64,000 nucleotides of DNA from Neisseria mucosa (lineage in GTDB: Bacteria > Pseudomonadota > Gammaproteobacteria > Burkholderiales > Neisseriaceae): positions 1,612,001 through 1,676,000 of the forward strand of contig NZ_CP053939.1 of NCBI RefSeq assembly GCF_013267835.1. Reading direction: 5' to 3'. Both the position numbers and the translations under genes were made by a program. This document shows positions 55,031 through 64,000 of the stretch, in pieces (within the stretch, counting starts at the first letter, position 1; every line of letters begins with the position of its first letter). The notes beneath the pieces were generated by a model. The model saw only the letters and a program-made list of their open reading frames with translations. It was not told the DNA's origin and made no database searches.

Positions 55031-55972
55031 ATGTTGCAACTCAAAAACATCAACAAACGCTTTGGCAGCAAAACCGTTGCCCAAGACATCAACCTAAACG
55101 TCGAAGCAGGCGAAATCCTCGCCGTACTCGGCCGCTCCGGCTGCGGCAAATCCACCCTGCTCAAAACCATCGTCGGCCTGGTGCGTCCCGACAGCGGCGA
55201 AGTCTGGCTCAACGGCGACAACATTACCGACATGCCGTCTGAAAAACGCAATATCTCGCTGATGTTTCAAGATTACGCCCTTTTGCCGCATTTAACCGCC
55301 CTCGACAACGTTGGCTTCGGCCTCAAAATGCGCCGTCTGCCCAAAGCCGAAATCGAAGAACAATCCATGCAAGCCTTACGCGACATCGGTTTGGAACACG
55401 AAGCGCAACGCAAACCCGAAAGCCTCTCCGGTGGCGAACAACAACGCCTCGCCCTCGCGCGCGCCCTCATCACGCGCCCGTCGCTGTTGCTCCTGGACGA
55501 AGCCTTCTCCAGCCTCGACACCCACCTGCGCCACCACCTACGCACCCTGACCGCCGAACGCATCCGCAGTCAAAACATCCCCGCCATCCTCGTGACCCAC
55601 TCCGCCGAAGAAGCCTGCACCATGGCCGACACCATCGCCATCATGCACGAAGGCCGCATCCTCCAACACGGCACGCCGGAAACCCTTATCCGCCGCCCCG
55701 TCAACGCCCAAGCCGCCCTGCTGCTCGGTTTGGCCAACACCAGCGACACACGCTACATTCCCCAACACGCCATCCGATTCGACCCGAACGGCACGGCCGT
55801 CCGCATCAGCGAAGCCGTCCCCCTCGCCGAAGGCATACGCCTTACCCTCGCCCATCCGCAATACGGCGATTTGATTTGGTATCCCCATGCAGACCACGAT
55901 ACGGACAAACCGCAAACCGGACAGGAAATCCGTATCAGCGTGGATGAAAATCAGATCGTTTGGTTTGATTGA
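55031..55972 (+). CDS. ABC transporter ATP-binding protein (FbpC/PotA type)
   Basis: 313 residues. Walker A GRSGCGKST (34-42), Q-loop MFQDYALLPHLTA, signature LSGGEQQRLALARAL, Walker B LLLLDEAFSSLD, H-loop THSAEEA, and a C-terminal regulatory domain (about 240-313). The architecture is that of ATPases for iron(III), spermidine or thiamine uptake. No permease or binding protein gene is adjacent, so the substrate is unknown; the Nudix neighbour hints at thiamine but does not prove it. An AT-type DUS is translated as MPSE. Confidence 0.85.
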   Translation: MLQLKNINKRFGSKTVAQDINLNVEAGEILAVLGRSGCGKSTLLKTIVGLVRPDSGEVWLNGDNITDMPSEKRNISLMFQDYALLPHLTALDNVGFGLKMRRLPKAEIEEQSMQALRDIGLEHEAQRKPESLSGGEQQRLALARALITRPSLLLLDEAFSSLDTHLRHHLRTLTAERIRSQNIPAILVTHSAEEACTMADTIAIMHEGRILQHGTPETLIRRPVNAQAALLLGLANTSDTRYIPQHAIRFDPNGTAVRISEAVPLAEGIRLTLAHPQYGDLIWYPHADHDTDKPQTGQEIRISVDENQIVWFD

Positions 55973-56020
55973 ATGTGATGGATTAAGAAAAAGGCCGTCT
56001 GAAAAGCAACAAACACCGTC

Positions 56021-56040
56021 ATTCCCGCGCAGGCGGGAAT
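56021..56040. repeat. dRS3 element (neisserial intergenic mosaic unit)
   Basis: ATTCCCGCGCAGGCGGGAAT matches the 20-bp dRS3 consensus ATTCCC-N8-GGGAAT, extended outward by CCGTC/GACGG. In neisseriae these repeats serve as insertion sites of filamentous prophages and as recombination points. It is flanked by DUS of two dialects between 55990 and 56124. Confidence 0.9.
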
Positions 56041-56072
56041 GACGGCGGATGGGTTTGGGGCGGGGGAAAGGT

Positions 56073-56102
56073 TTCAGGCTGCCTTGGGAAGGGCAGCCTG
56101 AA
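56073..56102. repeat. Inverted pair of the Kingella-type uptake sequence
   Basis: The reverse complement of 56073-56084 is AGGCAGCCTGAA, an exact AG-kingDUS. 56091-56102 is GGGCAGCCTGAA, one base different. Together they form a hairpin in an otherwise AG-DUS region. Confidence 0.8.
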
Positions 56103-56183
56103 AATGGGGAGGCCGTCTGAAAGTGGGGGGACGGTCTTTGAGATGAGTTGTAAATCCAATACAAGTATCTATGGAAGTTGGAT

Positions 56184-57299
56184 TTAGATTAATTTACCAG
56201 TAACTGTAATTCTCTTAAGTTCTCTTAGGTATCTTGAGTCTCGTTTTGCATTGTCTTTGTCTATCACATAGTAATAAGGTAGAAAATCTCGCAAATCTTT
56301 GGGAAGTTCTTTGTCATCATCTACATGGTGATTCAGGAACAGTACGTACTCAAAAGATTCTAGATTTTCAGGAATTAGCGAATCAAAATACAATACCCCC
56401 CCAACATGATTATTTCTCTTTCTTTCCTTGAATGTCGCCCAAAAACTATAATCTTCCCATTTTGTCTTTTCTACATTCCAAATACTACCTCCGTATAGAC
56501 TAGCTGCAATTATGTTTTCTTGTAGAAATAAGCCAGCTGAAAAATTAGAAGGGCGAAATGTAGTTGCAATCATAAATGGCAAATTTAATTTACCATATCT
56601 TGTTGCTTTCTTTTCCAAGCTATCTAAAAGTTTATTATGAAAATTTGTTATGTCAATTATAGATTCTAAACGTAAGCTATCCTCAAAAACAATTTCCAAA
56701 CAAATTAAACTTCTATCAAAGGATTTTATGAATTGTGCACCAATATTCTGTTTATTTTTATTCCACCATTTAGGAATTTCATTATGTAATTCTGTTATAT
56801 TCTCATGAGACAATTCCCTACCTTCTACATTTCTAATGTGAATTATGGTTTTATTTTCTCCATTTAGGGTATGTTTGAATTTTTTAATGTATTCCTTAAT
56901 TCTAATAATTTGTGAATTATCTAATTCACCAACAGTTACCAATTCCAAATAAAATGAATCTCCATCTGGCGTTCTGACCAAAAAGTCAGGTCTTTTATTT
57001 GAATGGGGTAATTGTGGGTGAGGTTCAAGAGTATATCCACCTATTTTCCTAAATATGTAGGAAACAATTAGTTCAAAGCAAGTAGAATAAAATTTCTCAT
57101 CGTCATTCTTATTTTTCAAAATATCATCAATTATTCTTTTCTGTGATATTTCATCGTATAAACTAAGTGATGTGTTTAGAAGTTCTCTAACTTTACTATG
57201 ATAGGACAGTGAAGAATCATTAAAAAAATCATATATTGATTGATTTTGGTCGCGCTCAGATTTAGTGCAGGTTCTGTCTTTATTTTCAAAAAGTGTCAT
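56184..57299 (-). CDS. Solitary nuclease-like protein (PD-(D/E)XK pattern)
   Basis: 371 residues, no named family recognised. Residues 76-120 read as a restriction-like core: Glu76 in FELIVSYIF, Asp105 in KRPDFLVRT and Glu119 in YLELV, where the usual Lys of ExK is Val. The remainder is rich in Lys, Asn and aromatic residues without membrane segments. The gene is much more AT-rich than valS and the ABC gene beside it, has no partner and lies next to repeats, so recent acquisition is likely. A restriction or defence role is inference. Confidence 0.6.
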   Translation of the reverse strand: MTLFENKDRTCTKSERDQNQSIYDFFNDSSLSYHSKVRELLNTSLSLYDEISQKRIIDDILKNKNDDEKFYSTCFELIVSYIFRKIGGYTLEPHPQLPHSNKRPDFLVRTPDGDSFYLELVTVGELDNSQIIRIKEYIKKFKHTLNGENKTIIHIRNVEGRELSHENITELHNEIPKWWNKNKQNIGAQFIKSFDRSLICLEIVFEDSLRLESIIDITNFHNKLLDSLEKKATRYGKLNLPFMIATTFRPSNFSAGLFLQENIIAASLYGGSIWNVEKTKWEDYSFWATFKERKRNNHVGGVLYFDSLIPENLESFEYVLFLNHHVDDDKELPKDLRDFLPYYYVIDKDNAKRDSRYLRELKRITVTGKLI

Positions 57300-57323
57300 T
57301 TTAAAACTCGATTATTAATTTTT

Positions 57324-57349
57324 AGACCGCCTTTACAGGCGGTCTTTTT
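57324..57349 (+). terminator. Non-DUS terminator hairpin
   Basis: AGACCGCC/GGCGGTCT stem with a T run on the plus strand. It lies between valS and the nuclease-like gene, both on the minus strand, so it may serve valS less well than a plus-strand transcript. Confidence 0.6.
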
Positions 57350-57368
57350 ATTAAAAATTAAAGATTCA

Positions 57369-60200
57369 TCAGTCTTTCAACTTCGCCAACTGAGTTTGAA
57401 CTTTCGCCATTTTGTCTTCCAACTCCGCCAAATCGGCTTTGTCTTTTTCCACCAAATGCGCCGGGGCTTTTTCGGTGTAGCCGGGTTTGGAGAGTTTGGC
57501 GTTGAGTTTGTCCAAGGCTTTTTGCAGCTTCTCGGCTTCTTTGCTCAAGCGGGCGGTTTCGGCGGCTTTGTCGATTTCGACTTTCAGCATCAGGCGCGCG
57601 CCGTTGCAGACGGCGACGGGTGCGTCTTCCGCTTCGGGCAGGCTGTCCACCAGCTTGGCTTCGGTCAGTCGGGTCAGCGACGGCAGGTATTTGAGCAGGC
57701 CTTCGAGTTCTGCGCTGCCTTCGACGAAGAGCGGCGCTTTGACGTTTGGCGCGATACCCATTTCGCCGCGCAGTTTGCGCACTTCTTCTACCAAGTCTTT
57801 CAATGCGGCCATTTTGTCGAAGGCCGTCTGAACGATTTGTTCTTTATCGGCTTGCGGATAGGCGGCCAACATGATGCTGTCGGCGGTTTTGGCATTCGCC
57901 AGAGGCGCAACGACCTGCCACAGCTCTTCGGTAATGAACGGCATGATTGGGTGCAGCAGGCGCAGGATGGTTTCGAGTACGCGCACGAGGGTGCGGCGTG
58001 TGGTGCGCTGGGTTGTCGGGCAGCCGGTTTGGATTTGCACTTTTGCCAGCTCGATGTACCAGTCGCAATATTCGTTCCACACCAATTCGTACAGCGTTTG
58101 CGCGGCAAGGTCGAAGCGGTAGGTTTCAAAGGCTTCGGCAACGGCAGCTTCGGCTTGTTGCAGTTTGCCGATAATCCATTGGTCGGCGAAGGTAAACGCC
58201 AACGGCTGCATTTCGTCTTGACCGCAGTCTTTGTCTTCAGTGTTCATCAACACAAAGTTGGTGGCGTTCCACAATTTATTGCAGAAGTTGCGGTAACCTT
58301 CGGCGCGTTTGAAGTCGAAGTTGACGCTACGGCCGAGGCTGGCGTAGCTCGCCATGGTGAAGCGCAATGCGTCCGCGCCCATGCTCGGAATGCCTTCGGG
58401 GAAGAGTTTTTTGGTGGCTTCTTCCACTTTCGGCGCGGTTTCGGGTTTGCGCAGGCCGGTGGTACGTTTCACCAGTAATTTGTCCAAGTCGATGCCGTCG
58501 ATCAAATCCACGGGGTCGATGACGTTGCCTTCGGATTTGGACATTTTTTTGCCTTCGTGGTCGCGCACGATGCCGTGGATGTACACGTCTTTAAACGGTA
58601 CTTTGCCGGTGAAGTGGGTGGTCATCATAATCATGCGCGCCACCCAGAAGAAGATGATTTCGTAGCCGGTAACCAAGACATTGGACGGCAGGAAAGCTTT
58701 GAGTTCGTCGGTTTCAGACGGCCAGCCGAGCGTGGAGAACGGCACGAGCGCGGAAGAGAACCATGTATCCAATACGTCTTCTTCGCGGGTCAAACCGGTT
58801 TTGCCGGCTTGTTTTTCGGCTTCCGCCTGATTGCGGGCGACGTAAACATTGCCTGCTTCGTCGTACCACGCGGGAATCTGATGCCCCCACCACAGTTGGC
58901 GCGAGATACACCAGTCTTGGATGTTGTTCATCCATTGGTTGTAGGTGTTGACCCAGTTTTCAGGGATAAAGCGCACCGCGCCGCTGTCGACGGCTTTTTT
59001 AGCTTTGTCGGCGAGGCTTAAGCCTTTGAATTCGCTGTCAGGCTCGCCGCCGTTTGGCGTGGCGGACATGGCGACAAACCATTGGCTGGTCAGCATCGGC
59101 TCAATCACTGAGCCGGTACGGTCGCCTTTCGGCGTCATCAGCGTGTGCGGTTTGATTTCGACCAAGAAGCCTTGTTCCTGCAAATCGGCAACCATTTGTT
59201 TGCGCGCGGCAAAGCGGTCTAAGCCTGCGTATTTTTCAGGCAGGGCAAAGCCTTGTTGCGCTTCGCCTTTGAAGTTGAACACTTCGGCGTTTGCCAGCAC
59301 TTTGGCTTCCAAATCGAACACATTAATCAGGCGCGTGTCGTGGCGTTTGCCGACTTCGTAGTCGTTGAAGTCGTGCGCAGGCGTGATTTTCACGCAGCCG
59401 GTGCCGAAGTCTTTTTCGACGTATTCGTCGGCAATCACGGGAATGGTGCGGCCGGTCAGCGGCAGGATTAATTCTTTGCCGATTAAGTGGGTGTAACGTT
59501 CGTCTTCGGGATTGACGGCAACAGCCACGTCGCCCAGCAGCGTTTCAGGACGGGTGGTCGCCACGATAACGGCTTCGGCAGGATTGTCGGCCAGCGGATA
59601 GCGGATGTGCCACATAGAGCCTTGTTCTTCCACGCTTTCCACTTCCAAATCCGATACCGCCGTACCCAATACCGGATCCCAGTTCACCAAGCGTTTGCCG
59701 CGGTAAATCAAGCCCTGTTCATACAGGCGCACGAACACTTCGGTCACGGTTTCGGCGCGCACGTCGTCCATCGTGAAATACTCGCGCGTCCAGTCTGCGG
59801 AACAGCCCACGCGGCGCATTTGTTGGGTAATCGTACCGCCGGAAACTTCTTTCCATTCCCACACTTTTTCCAAGAATTTTTCACGACCCAAATCATGACG
59901 GGACACGTTTTGCGCGGCAAGCTGACGCTCGACCACGATTTGCGTGGCGATGCCCGCATGGTCGGTGCCCGGAATCCAGGCGGTATTGCAGCCTTTCATG
60001 CGGTAGTAGCGGGTCAGGCCGTCCATGATGGTTTGGTTGAAGGCATGGCCCATGTGCAGCGTGCCGGTTACATTGGGCGGCGGCAGTTGGATGGAGAAAG
60101 ACGGTTTCGTCAAATCCATATCAGGTTGGAAATAGCCCTGCTCTTCCCAGTTTTGATAATGTTTGGATTCGATTTCGGCTGGATTGTATTTGTCTAACAT
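57369..60200 (-). CDS. valS: Valyl-tRNA synthetase
   Basis: 943 residues. Class I signatures: HIGH-like [14 protein letters not shown] near 40-53 and [12 protein letters not shown] for KMSKS. The editing domain ([15 protein letters not shown]), the anticodon-binding region and the C-terminal coiled coil (from about [11 protein letters not shown] to LAKLKD) are all present. Monocistronic, with a DUS hairpin upstream at 60251-60284. Confidence 0.97.
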   Translation of the reverse strand: MLDKYNPAEIESKHYQNWEEQGYFQPDMDLTKPSFSIQLPPPNVTGTLHMGHAFNQTIMDGLTRYYRMKGCNTAWIPGTDHAGIATQIVVERQLAAQNVSRHDLGREKFLEKVWEWKEVSGGTITQQMRRVGCSADWTREYFTMDDVRAETVTEVFVRLYEQGLIYRGKRLVNWDPVLGTAVSDLEVESVEEQGSMWHIRYPLADNPAEAVIVATTRPETLLGDVAVAVNPEDERYTHLIGKELILPLTGRTIPVIADEYVEKDFGTGCVKITPAHDFNDYEVGKRHDTRLINVFDLEAKVLANAEVFNFKGEAQQGFALPEKYAGLDRFAARKQMVADLQEQGFLVEIKPHTLMTPKGDRTGSVIEPMLTSQWFVAMSATPNGGEPDSEFKGLSLADKAKKAVDSGAVRFIPENWVNTYNQWMNNIQDWCISRQLWWGHQIPAWYDEAGNVYVARNQAEAEKQAGKTGLTREEDVLDTWFSSALVPFSTLGWPSETDELKAFLPSNVLVTGYEIIFFWVARMIMMTTHFTGKVPFKDVYIHGIVRDHEGKKMSKSEGNVIDPVDLIDGIDLDKLLVKRTTGLRKPETAPKVEEATKKLFPEGIPSMGADALRFTMASYASLGRSVNFDFKRAEGYRNFCNKLWNATNFVLMNTEDKDCGQDEMQPLAFTFADQWIIGKLQQAEAAVAEAFETYRFDLAAQTLYELVWNEYCDWYIELAKVQIQTGCPTTQRTTRRTLVRVLETILRLLHPIMPFITEELWQVVAPLANAKTADSIMLAAYPQADKEQIVQTAFDKMAALKDLVEEVRKLRGEMGIAPNVKAPLFVEGSAELEGLLKYLPSLTRLTEAKLVDSLPEAEDAPVAVCNGARLMLKVEIDKAAETARLSKEAEKLQKALDKLNAKLSKPGYTEKAPAHLVEKDKADLAELEDKMAKVQTQLAKLKD

Positions 60201-60250
60201 GATGGAACTTTGTGAAATTAAGGTTATTTTTGATGTGCGAATTATAACGC

Positions 60251-60284
60251 AAAAAGGCCGTCTGAATCATTTCAGACGGCCTTT
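60251..60284. terminator. DUS hairpin after zupT
   Basis: AAAAAGGCCGTCTGAA/TTCAGACGGCCTTT stem between zupT and valS. Confidence 0.8.
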
Positions 60285-60296
60285 GGCATACGGGTT

Positions 60297-61106
60297 TTAA
60301 AAATGGAACAATACCAGGCTGACGGCAATCACTGCCATGCCCGTTGTCAGGCCATAAACGGTTTCGTGGCCGTCTGAATAGCGTTTGGCGGCCGGCAACA
60401 GCTCGTCCAACGCCAAAAAAACCATCACGCCGGCTATCACGCCGAACACCGAGCCAAACACGGCAGGCGACAAAAACGGCTGTAAAACCAAATAGCCCAA
60501 AGCCGCCCCCAAAGGCTCGGCCAAACCGGATAACAGACACGCCCATACCGTTTTCTTACGGCTTCGGGTGGCAAAATAAACCGGCGCGGCGATGGAAATG
60601 CCCTCCGGAATATTATGGATGGCAATCGCCAAGGCCAAAGGCATCCCGACCGCCGGATTTTCCAAGGTGGCAAAAAACGTCGCCAAGCCTTCGGGGAAAT
60701 TGTGCGCCGTAATCGCAAACGCCGCCATCATGCCGACTCGCGCGATATGGCGGCGTTTGCTTTCTTGAAACGACGGGTCTTGCGCATCTAAAGTTTCATG
60801 CGGGTTCGGCACCAGGCGGTCAATCAGCGCGATGCCGCCCATCCCGGCCAAAAATGCCATGGTCGCCGCCGCAAACGCGTGGTCTTTATCATAAATTTCA
60901 GCGAACGCCTCGCTGGATTTGCTGAAAATCTCCGTTAGGGAAACATACACCATCGCACCGCCGGCAAATGCCAAACCAAACGACAACACGCGCGGATTGG
61001 GCGTTTTGGAAAACATCACCAAACCGCTGCCTAATACGGTAAACAAACCGGCAGCCAACGTGATGGAAAAGGCAACGGCCAAATTGGACATCGAAAAATC
61101 GGGCAT
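60297..61106 (-). CDS. zupT: Zinc transporter ZupT (ZIP family)
   Basis: 269 residues with about eight membrane segments. The metal-binding helices contain AAFAITAHNFPEGLATF and ALAIAIHNIPEGISIAAPV, the paired HNxPEG motifs of ZupT; FAGGAMVYVSLTEIF is the first conserved helix. It imports zinc and other divalent metals. Upstream at 61165-61178 is an operator-like palindrome. Followed by the DUS hairpin at 60251. Confidence 0.93.
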   Translation of the reverse strand: MPDFSMSNLAVAFSITLAAGLFTVLGSGLVMFSKTPNPRVLSFGLAFAGGAMVYVSLTEIFSKSSEAFAEIYDKDHAFAAATMAFLAGMGGIALIDRLVPNPHETLDAQDPSFQESKRRHIARVGMMAAFAITAHNFPEGLATFFATLENPAVGMPLALAIAIHNIPEGISIAAPVYFATRSRKKTVWACLLSGLAEPLGAALGYLVLQPFLSPAVFGSVFGVIAGVMVFLALDELLPAAKRYSDGHETVYGLTTGMAVIAVSLVLFHF

Positions 61107-61164
61107 GAGAAAACCTGCGCTAAAAGCTGGGACAGATGCAGACTAACACTTTTTAATGCATATG

Positions 61165-61178
61165 ATAATAGTTATTAT
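61165..61178. promoter_or_regulatory. Operator-like palindrome upstream of zupT
   Basis: ATAATA-GT-TATTAT, 58 bases before the zupT start, in AT-rich sequence that also offers -10-like strings on the minus strand. It has the look of a Fur/Zur-family box. Metal control would fit zupT, but the match to the neisserial Zur consensus is not exact. Confidence 0.35.
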
Positions 61179-61212
61179 TTATTTTATTGATTGGGCGCAA
61201 TACTCATAAAGC

Positions 61213-61250
61213 TAAAGGCCGTCTGAAAAATGATTTTCAGACGGCCTTTA
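61213..61250. terminator. DUS hairpin after dadA
   Basis: TAAAGGCCGTCTGAAAA pairs with TTTTCAGACGGCCTTTA between zupT and dadA. Confidence 0.8.
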
Positions 61251-61285
61251 AATTTGAAATACCGCTAACCTTATCGCTTTCCAGC

Positions 61286-62542
61286 TTAAGCCTGATAGCG
61301 CGACAAGCTCAAGTCGTCGCTGCGGATTTCGGTGTCTTTGCCGCTCACGATATCGGCGGTCAATTTTGCCGAACCCAGCGACATGGTCCAGCCTAAAGTG
61401 CCGTGGCCTGTATTCAGGAACAGGTTGTCAAAGCGGGTGCGGCCGATTAACGGCGTGCTGTCGGGCGTCATTGGTCTGAGGCCGCTCCAGAACAATGCCT
61501 GATTCAAGTCGCCGCCTTCGGGGAATAAATCGTTGACGACCAAAGCCAAGGTTTCGCGGCGTTTTTCGGGCAGTTTGATTTCGTAGCCGGACAATTCCGC
61601 CATGCCGCCGACGCGGATTCTGTTGTCGAATCGTGTGATGGCGACTTTGTAGCTTTCGTCCAAAACGGTGGACACTGGTGCGCCGTCGGAATTTGTGACC
61701 GGCAGGGTCAAGGAATAGCCTTTGACGGGGTAAATGGGCAGATTGAGATCCAACTGCGCCAAAACCGTCCTGCTGAAGCAGCCGAGCGCGCAGACGAAGG
61801 CATCTGCTTCAAAGCGTTCCGTTTCGGTTTCGATTGCGCTGATGCGCTGGCCGTTGTGTTCGATGCGGCGGATGGTTCGGTTGAAATGGAACTGTACGCC
61901 TTTTTCCAGACACAGTTTGTACAGGTTTTCGGTGAAGAGGTGGCAGTCGCCGGTCGCGTCTGCGGGCAGGTGCAGGCCGCCGGCAATTTTGGCGGTAACG
62001 CGCGCCAGCGCAGGCTCGAATTCTGCGCATTCTTCGGGTTTCAGACGGCGGTACGGCACGCCGTATCGTTCCAAAACGGCAATATCTTGTTCTGCCGCTT
62101 CGACTTCTTTGGTTTGGCGGAAAATCTGCAACGTCCCTTTTTTGCGCCCTTCAAAATTCATGCCGGTTTGCGCTTCAAAACGGCGGAACATTTCACGGCT
62201 GTATTCGGAAATCCTGACCATGCGCTCTTTATTGATTTGATAGCGCGCTGCCGTGCAGTTTTGCAGCATTTGCCACAACCATTCGATTTGATACAGGCTG
62301 CCGTCAGGGCGGAACAGTAAAGGCGGATGGCTTTTAAACAACCATTTCAGCGCTTTGGTCGGAATGCCGGGTGCAGCCCAGGGCGTGGTATAGCCGTAAG
62401 AGAGCTGACCTGCGTTGGCAAAACTGGTTTCCATCGCCACGCCCTCGGCGCGGTCGATGACCGTTACCTCATGTCCTGCCTCTGCCAGATACCACGCGGA
62501 AGATACGCCGGCAACTCCGGCACCTAAAACCAGCACTTTCAT
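61286..62542 (-). CDS. dadA: D-amino acid dehydrogenase
   Basis: 418 residues. FAD-binding [19 protein letters not shown] at the start, [19 protein letters not shown], and [20 protein letters not shown] are DadA signatures. It oxidises D-alanine and other D-amino acids to keto acids, passing electrons to the respiratory chain. The start at 62542 has AGAGGAAGAG before it; an in-frame ATG at 62569 is less likely. The alanine symporter gene lies just upstream on the same strand. Confidence 0.95.
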   Translation of the reverse strand: MKVLVLGAGVAGVSSAWYLAEAGHEVTVIDRAEGVAMETSFANAGQLSYGYTTPWAAPGIPTKALKWLFKSHPPLLFRPDGSLYQIEWLWQMLQNCTAARYQINKERMVRISEYSREMFRRFEAQTGMNFEGRKKGTLQIFRQTKEVEAAEQDIAVLERYGVPYRRLKPEECAEFEPALARVTAKIAGGLHLPADATGDCHLFTENLYKLCLEKGVQFHFNRTIRRIEHNGQRISAIETETERFEADAFVCALGCFSRTVLAQLDLNLPIYPVKGYSLTLPVTNSDGAPVSTVLDESYKVAITRFDNRIRVGGMAELSGYEIKLPEKRRETLALVVNDLFPEGGDLNQALFWSGLRPMTPDSTPLIGRTRFDNLFLNTGHGTLGWTMSLGSAKLTADIVSGKDTEIRSDDLSLSRYQA

Positions 62543-62587
62543 TTTTCTCTTCCTCTGACTTTTTTTCAAAACAAACTGATATCCATC

Positions 62588-62620
62588 GGGCCGTCTGAAT
62601 ATTCCGTTTCAGACGGCCTT
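62588..62620. terminator. DUS hairpin between symporter and dadA
   Basis: GGCCGTCTGAA and TTTCAGACGGCC pair around a short loop, so dadA and the symporter are probably transcribed separately at least in part. Confidence 0.7.
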
Positions 62621-62625
62621 GAACA

Positions 62626-64000
62626 TCAATGCGGCAATTCGCCGTTTTTGATTTTTTGTTTGAAGTCTCGCGTTTCATTGACGATGACTTTCGCCATCAA
62701 CAAAAGCGCAATCAGGTTGGGCAATGCCATCAAGCCGTTGAATGTGTCCGAAGCCAGCCACACCAAATCAAGGCTCAACACGGTTCCCAGCATGACCGAA
62801 GAAACATAACCCACGCGGTACAAACCGGCAAACTTCTCGCCGAAGACGTAAACCGCGCATTTCTCGCCGTAATAACACCAGCCGAGAATGGTTGAGTAGG
62901 CAAAGAAAATCAGGCCGATGGTGACAATCCAGCCGCCGATGCCGGGCAGCATTTTTTGGAAAGTGACGGTTGTCAGCGCCGCGCCGCTCAATTCAGGTTT
63001 GACAAACTCGCCGCCTGCGCCGAGCAAACCCATGACCAACACGATACCGGTAATCGAGCAGACAACGATGGTGTCCAAAAACGTACCGGTCATGGAAACC
63101 AAAGCCTGACGGACGGGGTGGTCGGTTTTCGCGGCGGCGGCGGCAATCGGCGCAGAACCCATACCCGCCTCATTGGAGAACACGCCGCGCGCCACGCCGT
63201 AACGGATGACCGTACCGATGGCACCGCCGGCCACAGCTTGCGCGCTAAACGCATCGGAGAAAATCAGTTTGACGGCAGGCATCAGTGCGTCAGAATTCAC
63301 GACAATAATGGAAATACCGCCCACTACATAAAATACGGCCATGGCAGGCACGATAAAGGACGCGGCTTTGGCAATGCCCTTAATGCCGCCCAAAAGCACG
63401 ATGGCCGTTAATACGGTCAATATCACGCCGGTGTAGGCAGGTTCAACACCGAAGCTGGTTTGCACTGCCTGCGCAACCGAGTTGGACTGCACCGAGCTGC
63501 CGATACCGAAGGAAGCAAATGTGCCGAACAGCGCAAACGCAACGGCCATCCATTTCCAGTTTTTGCCTAAGCCTTTTTCGATGTAATACATCGGGCCGCC
63601 GGACATTTCGCCTTTGGAATTGGTGACGCGGTATTTCACCGCCAACACGCCCTCGCCGTATTTGGTGGCCATACCGAAAATGGCGGTCATCCACATCCAA
63701 AATACTGCGCCCGGGCCGCCGGTTACCACCGCGGTCGCCACGCCGGCGATATTGCCCGTACCGATGGTGGCCGACAGCGCGGTCATCAACGCCGCGAAAT
63801 GGGAAATATCGCCTTCGTGGTCTTCGCCGTCTTCATGCTTCTTTGACGGCACAAACGCCTGTTTCAGCGCATAACCCAACATGGTGAACTGCAAGCCTTT
63901 CAGCAAAACGGTCAGCAAAATGCCCGTACCGACCAGCAGCATCAACATAATAGGCCCCCAGACCCAGCCGCTGATGGTTTCAAAAAAGGCTTTGAGATTG
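62626..64000 (-). CDS. Sodium:alanine symporter family protein (5' end beyond the window)
   Basis: The visible part covers 458 codons. An ATG at 63948 could be mistaken for the start, but the frame stays open to the window edge and reads NLKAFFETISGWVWGPIM, the normal N terminus of AGCS transporters, so the true start lies past 64000. Features: GTGNIAGVATAVVTGGPGAVFWMW, the AGCS signature, and about ten membrane segments. It imports alanine or glycine with sodium. DadA is the next gene downstream, which suggests joint use of alanine. Confidence 0.93.
   Translation of the reverse strand, partial: NLKAFFETISGWVWGPIMLMLLVGTGILLTVLLKGLQFTMLGYALKQAFVPSKKHEDGEDHEGDISHFAALMTALSATIGTGNIAGVATAVVTGGPGAVFWMWMTAIFGMATKYGEGVLAVKYRVTNSKGEMSGGPMYYIEKGLGKNWKWMAVAFALFGTFASFGIGSSVQSNSVAQAVQTSFGVEPAYTGVILTVLTAIVLLGGIKGIAKAASFIVPAMAVFYVVGGISIIVVNSDALMPAVKLIFSDAFSAQAVAGGAIGTVIRYGVARGVFSNEAGMGSAPIAAAAAKTDHPVRQALVSMTGTFLDTIVVCSITGIVLVMGLLGAGGEFVKPELSGAALTTVTFQKMLPGIGGWIVTIGLIFFAYSTILGWCYYGEKCAVYVFGEKFAGLYRVGYVSSVMLGTVLSLDLVWLASDTFNGLMALPNLIALLLMAKVIVNETRDFKQKIKNGELPH

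Noticed and set aside
63948..63948. ATG at 63948 as the start of the alanine symporter
   Set aside because: The frame stays open to the window end and encodes the usual AGCS N terminus, so the gene is simply cut by the window.

Overview
The window is chromosomal DNA of a commensal-type Neisseria. The main signature is the 12-mer AGGCCGTCTGAA (the AG dialect of the neisserial DNA uptake sequence, DUS). It recurs throughout, often as inverted pairs that form terminators between genes. The 16S rRNA fragment, the lptD-surA and rsmI/yraN-diaA-dolP arrangements, mqo, an Lpt3-like phosphoethanolamine transferase and a dRS3-type repeat agree with this. The AG dialect, rather than the AT dialect of meningococcus and gonococcus, points to a species such as the subflava/flavescens group; the exact species cannot be fixed from here.

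Layout. 1-1050: 5' part of a 16S rRNA gene (minus strand) with its promoter and boxA. 1.3-13.8 kb: housekeeping genes (ccsA/ypjD-like, ffh, dsbA lipoprotein, xth, argA, pyrE, rlmH, pyrH, tsf, rpsB, a 5-formyl-THF cyclo-ligase). 13.9-15.4 kb: a KAP-family P-loop NTPase. 15.5-28 kb: mnmG, amgK, lptD-surA, an esterase, rsmI, yraN-diaA-dolP, map. 28-40 kb: an XRE regulator, yheT-like hydrolase, PAP2 phosphatase, MoCF-domain protein, argG, several DUF genes, trpC, mqo, rsmG, parA. 40.3-42.1 kb: a low-GC two-gene unit (ImmA/IrrE-type metallopeptidase plus a class III nucleotide-cyclase-like protein) preceded by a perfect 60-bp palindrome. 42.2-52.2 kb: an hrpA helicase gene split in two by a 5.7-kb block holding an Lpt3-like gene, a second decayed piece of hrpA, and a complete restriction-modification operon with two m5C methyltransferases and one endonuclease. 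52.3-64 kb: rsfS-nadD, a beta carbonic anhydrase, a Nudix protein, an ABC ATPase, a solitary nuclease-like gene, valS, zupT, dadA, and the 5'-truncated start of an alanine symporter.

Most interesting parts. (1) The ImmA/IrrE + cyclase-like pair with the 60-bp palindrome over its ribosome-binding region looks like an undescribed signalling, stress or defence module. (2) The restriction-modification island carries uptake sequences of other Neisseriaceae dialects (simDUS), one of them inside the endonuclease gene, and is flanked by diverged hrpA sequence. This reads as a record of natural transformation between genera. Foreign DUS dialects also occur as inverted pairs at 22.98 kb (Eikenella type) and 56.08 kb (Kingella type). 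(3) The KAP NTPase and the solitary PD-(D/E)XK-like gene are further defence candidates set singly between housekeeping genes.

Functional links visible in the layout: dadA lies downstream of an alanine symporter (alanine uptake and D-alanine oxidation); amgK, lptD and surA form an envelope cluster; rpsB-tsf is a translation operon; and nadD-rsfS form the usual pair.
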